Position numbers and translations under genes: made by a program
Shown here: positions 24,613 to 36,414 of the stretch, piece after piece
Position numbering within the stretch: position 1 is the stretch's first letter
How the letters are laid out: each line of letters opens with the position of its first letter
NCBI GenBank assembly: GCA_963082975.1
Contig: OY720344.1
Coordinates: 81,642,053 to 81,706,052 of the forward strand
Reading direction: 5' to 3'
Length of the DNA stretch: 64,000 nt
Origin: Labia minor
Lineage: Eukaryota > Arthropoda > Insecta > Dermaptera > Spongiphoridae
The notes under the pieces: generated by a model
The model's input: the letters and a program-made list of their open reading frames with translations, nothing else
What the model was told of the DNA's origin: nothing
Databases searched by the model: none

Positions 24613-27600
24613 TACATTGGTAAATAATTAATTTTAAATGTTTTAGAATCAGTCCAGTTTGGCCATCGAAAACACATCACCCTGTTAAAATGCACCATCA
24701 TCGCCCACATACACAACCGCCAATGGCTCGGGCATATCGTGTCATGCAAACACATTCAGCACCACCCCCACCCCCACCACCTCCACCTCCACCTCCTCCT
24801 CCTCCTCCACCACCGCCACCGCCGCCACCATCTGTAGTTCATGTTGATGCCGCTTATCCCCATCAACCGGGAAATATTCTTCGTGCAGACGGTTATCGCG
24901 GTTTTGGCAGGAAATCACCTTATGAAGAAAATGAACATATTAAAGAGAGCCGATCAGGACCTGAGGAAATTGTTTATCCTCCGAAACCATTCAGAAAAAC
25001 TGTAAGTTTTATTATAATTCATGTAAAATAAATTTTATTTAAATATATAATAAAAATCAAAAATAATTTTATATTTGTTATTGGTGATTTCAGGGTAAAC
25101 GACGACGAGGTTTGAATCGTTCTGTTGAAATGCTTGAGCCTGCTGCATCAGGACCTGCCCGACATGCCCGGCAACACGTGAGCGCCCATTTGAAGGGTAC
25201 CACAGCTCATTACCATATTGGCCAACATACGCATTACCATGGTATTTGGTTGGGTATTCTAACAACTTAACAACATTAACAAAGAATAATTTTTTTTTCA
25301 AAACTCTTCAAACTAAACACATTTTTCTTTTATTTTTTAAAAAAAAAAGAAAAAGCTTTGCCAATTTTATTAATATTATTCATAGTTAGTCATGTAAATA
25401 ATATTTATAAAAAAAATAAAAAAATAGAAAATATAAGAAATAAGATTAAATTGTTTATATTTAATTAATTTATTCTCTTCTTTTTGATATACATTATTGA
25501 ATTTTTTTTTATAATTATAAAATATAAGGACGAATTCATCAAAAGGTAATTTTCAGAAAAACACTTTTGAAAATTTTCTCATTCGCGCAATCTTAACAAA
25601 TTTGGTTTCAATTTATGTGTATTTTCAATAGAAAATTAAGGTAATTTTAACATGAAAGATTTTCAAATAAATTTTTCAGTCACTATCATTGCTCGTCTTA
25701 TCTTCAACTTATTATTATTATAATATTATCTAAATAAAAAAATCTTATATCATCATTTTTTATTTTAATTTAAGCAATAGTATGTTAGGCGCAATCAATG
25801 AAATTAGAGGAAGAGAATAGGTCCTTTGATTTTTAGAATCACTGGAATAAATCAAATAGATCATTAAGATTTGAGATATATTAATTAAGTATCATAATTG
25901 GTTTTTGCATGAATTCCTCATCTCTCTCTCTCTCTCTCTAATTTTATAAATATTAAAAAAATGAAAAATCAAATTTTATTTTATGCTAGTTTCTAATAAA
26001 ATGTATCATTCACCGATCTGCTTGAGATTTATTTATAATTCATGTAATGGACACTAAATAAAATTATCATATTAATTAAAAAAAAGATTTGAAAAAATGT
26101 CTATTAAATTAAAAAAATAGAACAATGATTCAACTTCTTTATATAATGATTAGTCTTTAATAATTGAAATCCAATAATTCTAATACAGAAATATAAATAT
26201 AACTATATTTATTTTACCTACCCTAAATCTAGTTATATTATTATAAAGAAAAAACATTCCAATATAAATAAAGCCTTTGTTAATTTTTCTCGCTTATACA
26301 ATAATAATTATAATAATGATCTTTCATGCTACTAAGAATATGGATGAGCATTCTCCTAGCAACAAACATTCTTTCTATCTATCTCTATAGGCCTAGGGAT
26401 CTCTAGGCAACCATACTCCTTTAAACGTTCCCCATCCAACACCCTCTTTCTCCCAACTCCCTCACGTGGCTCCCTACATTGTCTGCCCACCGCGTTCATG
26501 GTTTACCAACCGGTCGATTCCCAACCAAATTCTTTGACTGTCCTTTCTCCTCCATTCTATCCATTCTTTGCATTACTAATTTAATATAATCAATATGAAT
26601 TTATAAAAATTGGAAAACAATCAAATAATAAATTTGATTGCTAATAAATCTTAAATTAAAATTTCTATAAAAATACAAGTATATATTTCTAACAAAAAAA
26701 AAAATTATAAATATATAGATTTAACTGATTAGTAATAAATTTGTAAATAATTTAGCGATAATAAATGTTTTATTTTTAATTAATTTCTTAAATTTTCCAA
26801 TTTATACTTTGTATGTTTAGGGAATAACCGTTTGAACAACCGTGGTATTCAGATTTATCAAGATTGGGAACCTAGTGTTTGGATGAACAACAAACATTTT
26901 AATTTAACAAATGGTTATTTACAAGTCAACGACCCCGGAATTTATTATATATATGCACAAGTAAGTCATAACTAAAAATTTCCATTTTTGTTTTTTCCAA
27001 TTACAATACAATACTCATTATGATAGTATAGAAATGTATGTTTTCAACACGAAAATTTAAATTTTAAGATTTAACAGAATTTTATTTTTTGAAACACTGA
27101 CTCATTAGAAAACATTTTCAGGGATTGTTTTCTACTCCTGTCTTGATAAAATAATTGTTTAATGCAGGGGTCGGCCACCTTTTTGAATAGTTAGGCACTT
27201 TTTTGAAATAATATAACAGGGGTGGGCACACTTGGTGATACTTAGAGCCATATTGAAAAATCGTGATCACAAGAACATTTTACTTTTTTTTTTTAGAACC
27301 ATATTGAAAAAATTTTAAAACAGGCGTTTTTTAGTAATAATTTAGTTCTTAGTAATTTTGAATGCCGGCACTTGAAAATAGCTTCTTGGGCACCTGGTTG
27401 CCGACTAATGCGATACGCTCACACAAATTTACTTCTGATAAAGTTAGTTACCGCTTTTATAAGAGCCTTTTCGTATAGTTAAATGAATATTGATCTTCAT
27501 GTAGTTAATGAAAATCAAAAATTATGTAATATTTTTCCTTTTTTGTGTAATTTTTAAATTTTAAAATATCTATATTAGTCTCATTTTGATTTTCTACTAT

Positions 27601-28026
27601 ATTAGAAAATCTACTAAAATTTTCAAATTATCAAATAAAATATCCTACTTCATTATCTATGCAAATTTGTGCTATGTTTGTTTCATGCTTAATACAATTA
27701 CATTACATTTTTTATTTTTTTTTTATTTTTTTTTTTTTATTTATTTAAAATTCTTTTTTTAGATATATTATTCCGACGTTCATGACATGAATGGTTTTGC
27801 TATCTACGTTGATCAAAAACCCATAATGGAGTGTATGGTAGAATCCCGACATATGCCTGGTGAAGCAAGTCATTTGCATAAAGTCAACACATGTCATACT
27901 GGCGGATTGCATCAATTGCAGGCTAATCAAAAGATCTCCATTCATGATCATCATACCGACAGAGTAGCGCGGTTATTTGGCGAAGGCAGCTATTTTGGTC
28001 TCTTTAAAATTCAACAAAGTCGTTAA
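16316..28026 (+). CDS. Eiger-type TNF ligand, six 3' exons (5' end missing)
   Basis: The exons are 16,316-16,465; 18,644-18,843; 24,647-25,001; 25,094-25,241; 26,821-26,960; and 27,763-28,026 (stop), all with AG/GT borders and consistent phases, giving 418 residues. Eiger is the arthropod TNF, a type II membrane protein whose released trimer signals through Wengen/Grindelwald-like receptors to JNK. The order is: a very acidic stalk (1-50); a basic furin-type site RNRRPKR (66-72); a His-rich stretch; about 23 prolines in a row; a second basic site KRRR (237-240); and a TNF homology domain (262-418). The cytosolic and membrane exons must lie upstream; I did not find them in the first 16 kb. AATAAA at 28,246 could end the transcript. 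The introns hold many transposon pieces. Confidence 0.93.
17555..17985 (+). mobile_element. LINE 3' end, C-terminus of the reverse transcriptase
   Basis: One frame reads LYGCEAWSMTLGDESRFRVF, then ILRSIYRSKKDEVTGEW, one in-frame stop at 17,702-17,704, and on through ARMGKERLAKNILVGRS, RPLGRPKTRW and RDWRVVTQNR to a stop after LVWLLR. These are the C-terminal motifs of insect endonuclease-reverse transcriptase LINEs. The 5' part is absent, as in a typical truncated insertion. It lies in the first egr intron seen, in the same orientation. Related ends occur at 1.6, 26.4 and 36.4 kb. Confidence 0.85.
18057..18215 (+). repeat. tRNA-like remnant (possible SINE head)
   Basis: GAGCGTAGCTCAGTG resembles a tRNA 5' end and A box; AAGTTCATAAT near 18,112 and GGGTTTAAATCCCC near 18,189 are poor B-box candidates. 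The cloverleaf does not close, so this is at most a decayed tRNA-derived head in an egr intron. Confidence 0.3.
19386..19629. mobile_element. hAT-type MITE, 244 bp
   Basis: Ends are CAGTGATTCCCAAAGTGGGC and the complement of CAGTGGTTCCCAAACTTATT. The flanking 8-mers ATTTGCAA (19,378-19,385) and ATTTACAA (19,630-19,637) differ at one base, as expected for an ageing hAT target-site duplication. It carries no coding sequence and lies in an egr intron. Confidence 0.88.
20490..20580. repeat. Short dispersed repeat shared with 42.35 kb
   Basis: The block TCTAGTGTCATGTGGCCGAA...ATTATGGGGTTA, followed by GTGAGTG...TATGACTTTTATAT, is closely matched at about 42,345-42,420. The type is unknown. Confidence 0.45.
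21694..21770 (+). repeat. tRNA-like sequence, probably a SINE head or tRNA pseudogene
   Basis: GGGTAGCTCAATGGTATAAT fits an A box, and TCGGTTCAAACTACCCC gives a B box and an acceptor-like 3' end at tRNA spacing. D-arm and T-arm pairing is poor, so a working tRNA is unlikely. Confidence 0.4.
22864..24033 (+). mobile_element. Deleted hAT element keeping a ZMYM1-like transposase C-terminus
   Basis: The exact 8-bp target-site duplication TTTATACT flanks it (22,856-22,863 and 24,034-24,041). Ends are CAGGGGCATGCCTG and the complement of CAGGGACGTGCCTG. A 41-codon frame at 23,763-23,888 reads MAQKRLSNLSIIAIENEI and ends FASKKSRRVNF; this is the last part of the hAT dimerisation region of ZMYM1-like transposases. 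The rest of the gene is gone. A second MITE is nested at 23,206-23,494. It lies in the large egr intron. Confidence 0.88.
23206..23494. mobile_element. hAT-type MITE nested in the deleted hAT element
   Basis: Ends are CAGGGATGTCCAACTCGCTG and the complement of CAGGGATGTCCAACCTTTTA, flanked by the exact 8-bp duplication CCCTAGAC (23,198-23,205 and 23,495-23,502). The interior has GCCCGCGGGCCGCATTGCGG and repeated GCGGCCCA motifs. It is younger than its host element. Confidence 0.92.
24258..24514. mobile_element. hAT-type MITE, 257 bp
   Basis: Ends are CAGAGATTCCCAAACTTTTT and the complement of CAGTGATTCCCAAAGCGCGA, flanked by the exact duplication GATTAATC (24,250-24,257 and 24,515-24,522). 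It ends 132 bp before the proline-rich egr exon. Confidence 0.9.
25094..28026 (+). CDS. TNF homology domain of Eiger (last three exons)
   Basis: These exons encode residues 236-418. The domain starts near QHVSAHLKG (262-270), with a His-rich A strand region (AHYHIGQHTHYHG). It goes on through IYQDWEPSVW, GYLQVNDPGIYYIYAQ and IYYSDVHDMNGF, and ends in GSYFGLFKIQ just before the stop, as TNF domains do. C355 (PIMEC) and C375 (NTCHTGG) sit where many TNF family members have their single disulphide. Length (about 157 residues) is normal. The phrases NTCHTGG and SYFGLFK match the Eiger subfamily more closely than vertebrate TNFs. Confidence 0.93.
26370..26580 (-). mobile_element. LINE 3' end relic
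   Basis: On the minus strand, fragments RMDRMEEKGQSKNLVGN, RPVGKP and TRWADNVGSHVREL align with the C-terminus of the LINE at 17,555-17,985. They are followed by the GTATGGTTGCC block and a GATAGATAG tail. It is interrupted by stops. It lies in an egr intron, opposite in strand to the gene. Confidence 0.65.
27165..27410. mobile_element. Degenerate hAT-like MITE
   Basis: CAGGGGTCGGCCACCTTTTT on the left and, read from the right, CATTAGTCGGCAACCAGGTG are plausible decayed hAT ends. A second end-like sequence, CAGGGGTGGGCACACTTGG, lies inside at about 27,218. No convincing 8-bp duplication was found. It sits in the last egr intron. Confidence 0.45.
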
Positions 28027-28245
28027 CAACAATTACAAAATTTCATTCTCTTTCTGAAATTAATTGGAACCAAGTTATGCATAATAGAATATTTAAAGTG
28101 ATAAAATCAAATTGAGATACTCATTCATTAGACAAGTTCAAACCGATTCATATAATTAGTTGAAACCTGCTTATAATTTTAATTTACAAAAACTCATTAT
28201 TATTATATTTTATACATATTGAGGTTCATTTTCAGATATATATTA

Positions 28246-28251
28246 AATAAA
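28246..28251 (+). promoter_or_regulatory. Candidate egr polyadenylation signal
   Basis: AATAAA lies 220 bp after the egr stop and just before the mariner insertion. In such AT-rich sequence the motif alone is weak evidence. Confidence 0.4.
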
Positions 28252-28288
28252 TAATTATTATTGATTTTAGTATTGAAATTTTTATATA

Positions 28289-29002
28289 TTAGGTTGGCAA
28301 CTAAGTCATTGCCGTTTTTGTCGATAGATTAAAATGATCCATTTCTGAAGGACCTAGTTACTGGCAACGAAAAGTGGATAGTCTATAACAATGTTACTCG
28401 CAAGAGATCGTGGGTGAAGCAAGATTAACCAGCCCAAACAGCATCAAAAGCAGAGATTCACCAAAAAAAGATTATGCTGTCAGTCTGGTGGGAATTTTGT
28501 ATTTTGAACTCATGCTACAGAACCAAACGATAAATTCAAATGTGTATGTTGAACAACTCGACAAACTGAAGGATGCTATTGAAGAAAAGCGGCCGGTATT
28601 ATCAAATCCGGAAGGTGTTGTTTTCCATCATGATAACGCAAGGCCCCACACATCTTTGGTTACTCGGCAAAAATTATTGGAACTGGGTTGGGATGTTTTG
28701 TCACACCCACCATATAGCCCTGACCTTGCACCTTCGGATTACCATTTGTTTCGTTCCATGCACAACTCTTTAAATGGTAAAATTTTTAACAACGCGGATG
28801 ATGTCAGATTACACCTAATTCAGTTTTTTAATAGCAAAGACCAGACATTTTACGAACGGGGAATTTTTAAGCTGCCAGAACGATGGAAAAAGGTCATCGA
28901 CAAGAACGGACAATATCTAATTGAATAAAGTTATAATTTTAAACAAAAATTCTGAATTTGCTTTCTTATTTGAAATCGGCAATGACTTAGTTGCCAACCC
29001 AA
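28289..29002 (+). mobile_element. Internally deleted mariner
   Basis: Ends are TTAGGTTGGCAACTAAGTCA and the complement of TTGGGTTGGCAACTAAGTCA, flanked by TA on both sides (28,287-28,288 and 29,003-29,004). At 714 bp it is about half of a full mariner; the 5' half of the gene, with the DNA-binding region, is missing. It lies 260 bp beyond the egr stop codon. Confidence 0.95.
28340..28928 (+). pseudogene. Mariner transposase remnant (D34D)
   Basis: The remnant starts in the catalytic core. The usual TGDEKWI is TGNEKWI here, so the first catalytic aspartate is lost. A stop follows WVKQD, and the frame changes before GILYFELM. From 28,410 the longest open stretch (172 codons) holds HHDNARPH and SPDLAPSDYHLF, whose aspartates are 34 residues apart, and it ends at a natural stop (LIE). 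It cannot encode a working transposase. Confidence 0.93.
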
Positions 29003-29004
29003 TA

Positions 29005-31166
29005 ATTAAAATTATTTTAAACATATTCGAGTTAATATATATATATATATATATATTGTTTTTTTTAATTTTAATTTATTATTATCACTAAAATGGTACA
29101 TTTTAGGGCGATTAATTTAAAATGATACTAAAAAAGTTGTTCAGAGAATGAAATTTTATTGTGATCCAAATGTATATATAAAAACAAAAATATAAAATCT
29201 CATCTAAAAATGTATAGAATAATTAAATGATTTTATAACTGAAGTCATTTCACATAAAATAAATTAGAGATTTCAAATATTTATGATGAAACAATAATAG
29301 TACTTGGAGAATTTCATGATTTTATTAATAATTATCTCTTTAATAAATTATATTAGATATTTATAATTTTAAAACGCTTATCATCTTTGTCGAAGACATT
29401 GTCAAAAAATTACCTTATTTTAAGTTATTTTATTATAATTACAATTTGGTTTCCTGAGTTTCTTTTGTAGAGGTTAGATTGAAAATAAGGATGCACCTCA
29501 AATACTTGTCATAAATAATCTAAAAAATTACTCAGGTCAATTCTTCTTATGAATGAATGAATTAATTAATTAAATATTTATTTAGATAATTAATTACAAA
29601 ATTTATTTACTTTATTAAACAAAATGCATATGACCAAATCTCATTAAAAATCATACATTAAATGTAATATATTATAATATTTAGAAATATAATATACTGG
29701 TATATGATAATTTGTAAAAGTTATTTATTTGATTTCTATTTTTTCAATTTCAATAACAATTTTAATTGTTTAACTAGATTAAAAATAATAAATAAGACTT
29801 TATTCAAATTAAGAATCTTAAATTAGTTAAGTGGTTATATATTATATACAAATAAAATTTAACTAAATAAAAGATAAAACATTTGATTATATGTTCTTTA
29901 TTTTGTCCTATTAACTTTATTGATTACAATGAATTATTTTATAAGTTATTACAATATTTATTTAAATATATTGATTTACTTTTAATATTAAGAATAAATA
30001 TATTCTGAAGATTAAAATTTACAATAATCATATATCTTTGTATAATATTTTTATAATTTATTTTAAAAATATATATGTGATTGCTAAATTTATTATTTAT
30101 TAAGGATATTTAACCTGTTAAGTGGTTATGACGCATATAAATTAATAAACAAATTAAATATACGGTATATACTTATGTTATTAATATTTTTTTTAATTAT
30201 ACTTATAGTTATATATATATATGTATAATTAATCAACTTAATTACTGAATATATTGTGAAATAAAGTAATATCATAGTTAAAAAATAATCAGATAATAAA
30301 TTCAGCTAGAAAAGTAGCAGTATATATAGGTATATAGTATATATTCGTTTAATTTAACTTTGTAGAAAAATATTATTTATTGTTTCGCCATTTTTATTTT
30401 TTAATTTATCATCTAATCTTATAATTTAAATAATAATAATATTAAAATAAGTTAGAAATATAATTTAAAATTAATCCAAGACTGTTTTATTATTTAAATA
30501 AAAAATGTAAAATAATATAGAAATTCTCTATACTACTTTTACATATAATAATTGCATTTGACCACAAATCTGTTTCTCCAAGTGCCTTAATGTATAATGC
30601 TTTAAAATTTATATAAGAGGAATTTTGTAAATATTACATAATTACATAATATAACAATAGATTGGCGTATTTGTAATAATATGTTTGCTTTTTATTAAAA
30701 TGTATATAGAGAAATCATTTTATTTATGTAAATTTAATTTTTAAATAAAGATCTTTTAGTAATATTTGTTTGATAATTCTATTTTAAAATATCATGTATA
30801 ACATATAAGTACCTGGAACAGCGAGCTATCGCTCGACCCAATTCTTAAATTACTTACAATTATTACAATTATTAAATGTTACATGTTGCATCAATATAAT
30901 AAAAATGAATGGAACGTAGGGTACTCAATAATAATAAATAATATTAATAAATATTAAATAATATTTTAGTGAAAAAATATTAAAAATTATAATTTAATTA
31001 ATAAGAGAACAATGAATAAAGAAATATAAAATAGTAATTTAATAAAAAATAACCACAAAAATAGATGAAAAAAATAATATAAAATTAAATAATAAAAATT
31101 TATGAGAATTAAAAAAAAAATTAAGGACAAAACATATTAAAAAATTTCCTTTTTTTGCAATATATC
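29005..31166. other. AT-rich region, no gene seen
   Basis: About 2.2 kb of AT-rich sequence without recognisable exons, element ends or RNA genes. It separates the egr/mariner region from the MULE cluster. Confidence 0.5.
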
Positions 31167-32480
31167 TCTATTTTCAGTGGCGCAGCCAGGGGGGGTTTTT
31201 GGGGGTTAACCCCTCCCGCCCCCAGGAGAGAAAAGAATATAAATTGCTGTATATTATGTACTATATTACAAATAGAAAAGAAAAAAAAAATTCTAAAAGT
31301 ATAACTTAGTGTATAATAAGTAAGTTTATTTGAATTTAAAAAAATTTTAACAAAAAAAAAAAAAATTGCTTATTTTTTCGTAAAGAATTAAATATAAGAA
31401 ATAAAAAATTATTTTATTATTTCTCCTAAATCATAAAAATCAAAAGACTTAATATAAGATTACTAGATGATTGTGAAATTTTCCAATTTGTCTATTATTT
31501 AAATATAAAATAAATAAAAATATTACTTAAATTCTAAATATTTTTTATTAATAATACATTAATTGCTAATTTCATAAAAATTATGAAGCGAAGACTAATT
31601 TTTTCAAAATGGAAACGGTTAAAAATCCATAAAAGTCAAAAATCTCTAAAACCGAAAATCCCCAAAAGCGAAAATCCCTAAATAAAAATATCGCTGACTG
31701 AAAAAATCCCTAAAAGAAAAAATCACTAGAAACAAATTTTTTCATTTTTGTATTAATTTTAATTGTGACTCAGAAAATTAAATCACAAGGTGAGCATGAC
31801 ACCCAGTTGCCTGAGACACGACCTCCCAAGGAGGTAATCGGGCCTTGACCGAAAGTAGGGAAAAATAGGTCAAAAAATACATACATAGGGCCCACACACG
31901 TGATTTTTCCAAAAAAAATAGGGGTGTCAAATTCGTATGTAAAATAAAGGGAATTTACTCAAATTCCATTTATTAGCATAGATTTTAATAGCTTAATGAT
32001 TCCAAATACAAAATACTCCATTGCACCGTATATTTCCCCAGGGAATATACAACGCAATTTGTGAAATTTACTATCATCAGAGATTGTCTTTTTCATTTTG
32101 CTCAATGCATTTATAGAAACATCAAATCAATGCAAGAAGTTTTGAAGCTCTATAATGATATACGTAGATAATCCTGACAACTCCACTCATTTACGAATTC
32201 TTGCAGCTTTAGTTTTTGTACCACCATATAAAAAAAGAGAAAATAAAAAAAAAAGATATATGTTAGTATAATAAGGAAAGGTGAATAACAATGTTAGGAT
32301 TAGTTTAACAACAAAAATATTAGAATAGTTAAAATTTAAATTATTTTATTTGTTTAATTAATACACATAAATATAAAAGAATAACTTATTTATAAATATT
32401 TTACACTTAAAATTTACAATAATTAATAAAAATATGTATATATTAATAAGTATATTTTATTAAATTATTAACAATAAAAT

Positions 32481-33328
32481 TCATGTAATTTTGGAGGTAT
32501 TTTCCATAATATGAGACTCCACTTTGTCATTGAAACAAATATTTTCGAAATCTATTAAGGGATGATTCTCTCTTAATTCTTTAATTTCTTTATTAATTTC
32601 TTCTTCCCTTTCAATTATTGAATTTAATCGATCTTCTTCAGAACTAAACTGTAAAAAAATTTATAAGCATATATATTAATTACCGATATTTTCTTAATAA
32701 AAATCATGTATTATTTTCTTTTCATATAAGAATAAAAATAAATAAAATATTGTTATAATAAAAAGTACTTACTTGTTCATATATTTTTAATATATAAGAT
32801 TTGGCTCCTGGAATATATTTTTTGTTATGCATATATTTAATAATCATTTCCTTTACTAAATAATTTTTTCTTTTACTTAATACCTAAAAAAAATGATAAA
32901 TAATAATTAACAAATGAATATTATAATATTTAGACAGATATATTTATATTCAAATGTAACCAATTGAATTTAATATATTATGTTTTTTTTCAATAAAAAT
33001 TAATTATAAATTAAATCTACTTACCCAGTCAATATTGGTGAGCAACATTTCCTTCATAAGGTCAAGTTTGATCAATTCATTTTTCAAATTAATCATCTGA
33101 AACAAAATAAAATATACTACTATATAATTTAAATAAATAATTATTATATTAATTTTTTAAAAAAAAATTACAATGAATTAAATTAATTGAATTTTGAAAC
33201 TTTAAAATATATAAAAAAAATCAATATAAAAATGAATAATTAAAAAAAAAAATATATATATATATATAAATATATTTTACCTTATCAATATAACTTGAAG
33301 TTAGATTTTCTATATTTTTCAATTCCAT
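32481..33328 (-). CDS. Unrecognised four-exon gene, copy 1 (132 aa)
   Basis: Exons are 33,281-33,328, 33,025-33,096, 32,773-32,883 and 32,481-32,648, with three GT-AG introns, all in phase 0. The donors of exons 2 and 3 are a strong GTAAGT. The protein starts MELKNIENLTSSYIDK and ends IMENTSKIT; it is small, Lys/Glu-rich and likely helical, with a charged stretch IIEREEEINKEIKEL (about residues 87-101) that could form a coiled coil. It has no signal peptide or membrane segment. I do not recognise the family. AATAAA on the minus strand at 32,456-32,461 follows the stop by 20 bases. The intact frame and clean splice sites argue for a real gene. It lies between the ends of the composite MULE. 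Confidence 0.72.
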
Positions 33329-34439
33329 ATTTAATAATTTTTATAAAATTTTAAATATGGTATATATCTCAGATATTTATAATGTCAAATGATAACTTCT
33401 AAACACCCACAGAGCACAGAGCACAGAGAGTGATCTATTCGTCAACGAAAAGATGTTTCTCTCGAAGAACTTGATCAACGAATGAATCTTAATTGTTGAA
33501 ACTTCCTTGAATACACAATTTGTTTTTAACAACAACATATGATTTGTTAAAAATTGTACTTTACCCTTGCCAAATGGGCGGGGGTCCTTTTGTCTATTTT
33601 TTTCTATTTTTGTCTATTTTCAGGTAGATGGATAGTTGTTTGGGACAAAAACCAAAAAATTCAATTGTACTAATCTATATTATAATTGTTTGTAATTTTC
33701 ATATTCTATTTATATATTTTTATTTAATCTATACAACTTTTAAAATGTAAATATTTAATTATATTTATTATTAATAGAAAATAAATTTACTTTGTTTTAT
33801 TAATATTCTGACCAAAATTGAAATTTAATTTTTTAGTCATCATAATATCATCATTTTAGACAAACATTAAATTTTCCTTGTAAAAATGTCACATCACTAC
33901 TAATAAAATAGTATTATGGAAAGTTGTTCTGTTTAAGTATATTTAAAATGGTAAAAAATACTTTCTTTTTTATTAATATTTAATAGAAATATAGGTTTAT
34001 TGACAAATTTTTGTTACTGCTTATACAAACGTAAATAAATTGAAATTGTATAAAATATTTCAAAAAAACATTAATAACAAATTGAATCATTTATTTACCT
34101 CCTTAAAGAGTTATTTATTAAATATTTTAATGTGTAAATATAATCGATATATAGCTAATATTAATATTAAATATAATAATTCTATAGACTGCATAAAAAA
34201 TGTAAAGATGAAAAGGCATCTTTGAAAATTATATTAGCGATCCATCGAAACGATTATAACTCTTGACACAATTTTTTTTTTTTCTCAATTATTTTTATAC
34301 TATAATTCAATTCTTTTTGTTAATCCTTCTTCAAAGCCTTCTTTAATAGATAATACATATATTTTATTTAAAAATTTAGTCAATTTTAAAAATATTGTTT
34401 TTGAATTTTTTAAAACTTAAATAATAGAAGTATTAATTT

Positions 34440-35045
34440 TTACCGACCGACAATAGTATTGTTTTCACACCAAATTTCACATGTGGAGATTTTTACATAT
34501 CTCCACGAATCATGCATTTTCTTAACAGAAAAAAGTATTTTTAGCATGATGTCTGTCCGTCCATCCGTATAGATGTGTACAGCCTGAACGGCTCAATGGA
34601 TTTTGATGAAATTTGGTATATTTACTTAATGCATCAGTGGGATGAATTGATCAACTTTTGGTGCAAATCCGGAAACCGGAAGTGGTAGTATAAGCGATCG
34701 ACGATAGGAAGGGAAGGGTTATTTTCACACCAAATTTCACATGAGGAGACTTTTTACATATGATCACGAATCAATCAATTTGCATTGGTTTTATAATCAT
34801 CTTTATTAGTTTTTTCTTAATTAAAATTATATGACGTCATCCAGCCATTCATGACGTCACAGCCTGGTCTTGCATATATATTATAAATAAAATAAAATTA
34901 AAAATGTTTATATTTATTATTTATGTATCCATATCTGTTTTTTATTACATTAATAGATATATTAAAATTATTTGAAATTGTTTCTGTAGCTGGAAATTTA
35001 TTTATTTCAAACCGTCGGTCGGTTCGGACCTGGCCACAGGTCAAC
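34440..35045. repeat. Dispersed repeat (family of 3,735-4,165)
   Basis: It carries the same ordered blocks as the 3.7-kb copy, including GCATGATGTCTGTCCGTCC, GATTTTGATGAAATTTGG, CCGGAAGTGG and GTCGGTCGGTTCGGACCTGG. Inside, CACACCAAATTTCACATG occurs twice (34,475 and 34,725), as does a palindromic ATGACGTCA pair near 34,830-34,860. Confidence 0.55.
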
Positions 35046-36414
35046 TTATTTTAAAAATATATTTAATAATAATAGGTTAGCCAATGATAATTAATATATT
35101 TAAACTATTGTATATATATCGATTGAAAAGTCATATGGGAACTACCACATATTCTTAATAATAATCGACCGGTATAATTTCATTATCGTTTCATATTTAT
35201 AAAAAAAAATTACATATATTTAGTATATACTTTATAATTACATGTATTTAACCTTTTTTTCATATTTCTATTAACTTTGATATTATTTTCCATTAATAAA
35301 CCAATACAAGACAGTTTACTTTTATTTCAAGTATTTTTATTCTTTTAAGATTCTAATATATTTTATATCTACATATTTATATGATTAACATAATTTAATT
35401 TCTTCTTTATAATTTGCATAAATTTGTTATTTCTGTTGTTATTTATTTAAAAATATCTTTAATGAAACATGTAACAGGCATTCATAATTCATTAATTTTT
35501 TTATTTGCATATTTATTGATTAGCCAATAACTAACCAAGTTTCTTGTTTGTCTTTCGCACGTGATCTACATATATATATTTAATTTTTTTTATTTGCATA
35601 TGATTGGTGCATGTGGTAAAATTTAAAAAAATACAAATATGCTAATTTTTAAATTGATATACAATTTAAAATTATTTTTTATTACTTATTTCTTCACAGG
35701 GCTAGTTAGTTACTTCTATTAGCACGCGATTGTACCCGTGAATTTTGCTATAAATAAAGCGTGGCCTAAACAAGCATTACACTTTGTCTCCGGACTTCAT
35801 AGCAGATACACACATCACATTATCAATATCTTTTTAATACAAAATTTCCATTTACACATTAAATAAGGTTTCTTTGTAACTTTATTCTTTATCGACTCTG
35901 TGGAATTGAAATTTGCTTCACTTCGTTTCCGGACTTCAAGGAGATATACACATTATCAATATCTTTTTAATACAATTTCCATTTACTCATTAAATATTAA
36001 ATTCAGAAATATAACAAGATAAATGTGGAGTTTATAAATACCTTATAATTATTTCATTTCATTTCATTGTATTTATTATATATATTATGTTTTCAGAAAA
36101 ATACTATTTTTCTTTTAAAATAAGTTACAAATTATTCTTTAAACATAATTCTCTTTTTCTTTATTAAAATTAACAATTTTATTTAATACTAGCTGCTCAG
36201 AGCGCCTTCGGCGCTCTTCACACCTAGACGGGGGCTCCGCCCCCTGTACCCCCGAGTGGTACATAGTATTTGGTTGAAAGTAGTAAAAGGTTTTCATCCA
36301 TTTTGTTTCAATCCGTATATTACATAAAACATTCATTTCTTTTTGTGTTCTTATTAAAAATCTATTTTAATTTAATCAGTAAATTAATTATATATATTAT
36401 TATTATTGTATATG

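Noticed and set aside
34040-34225. 61-codon frame present in both duplicated copies
   Set aside because: Identity only reflects the recent duplication; composition is AT-driven and no motif is seen.
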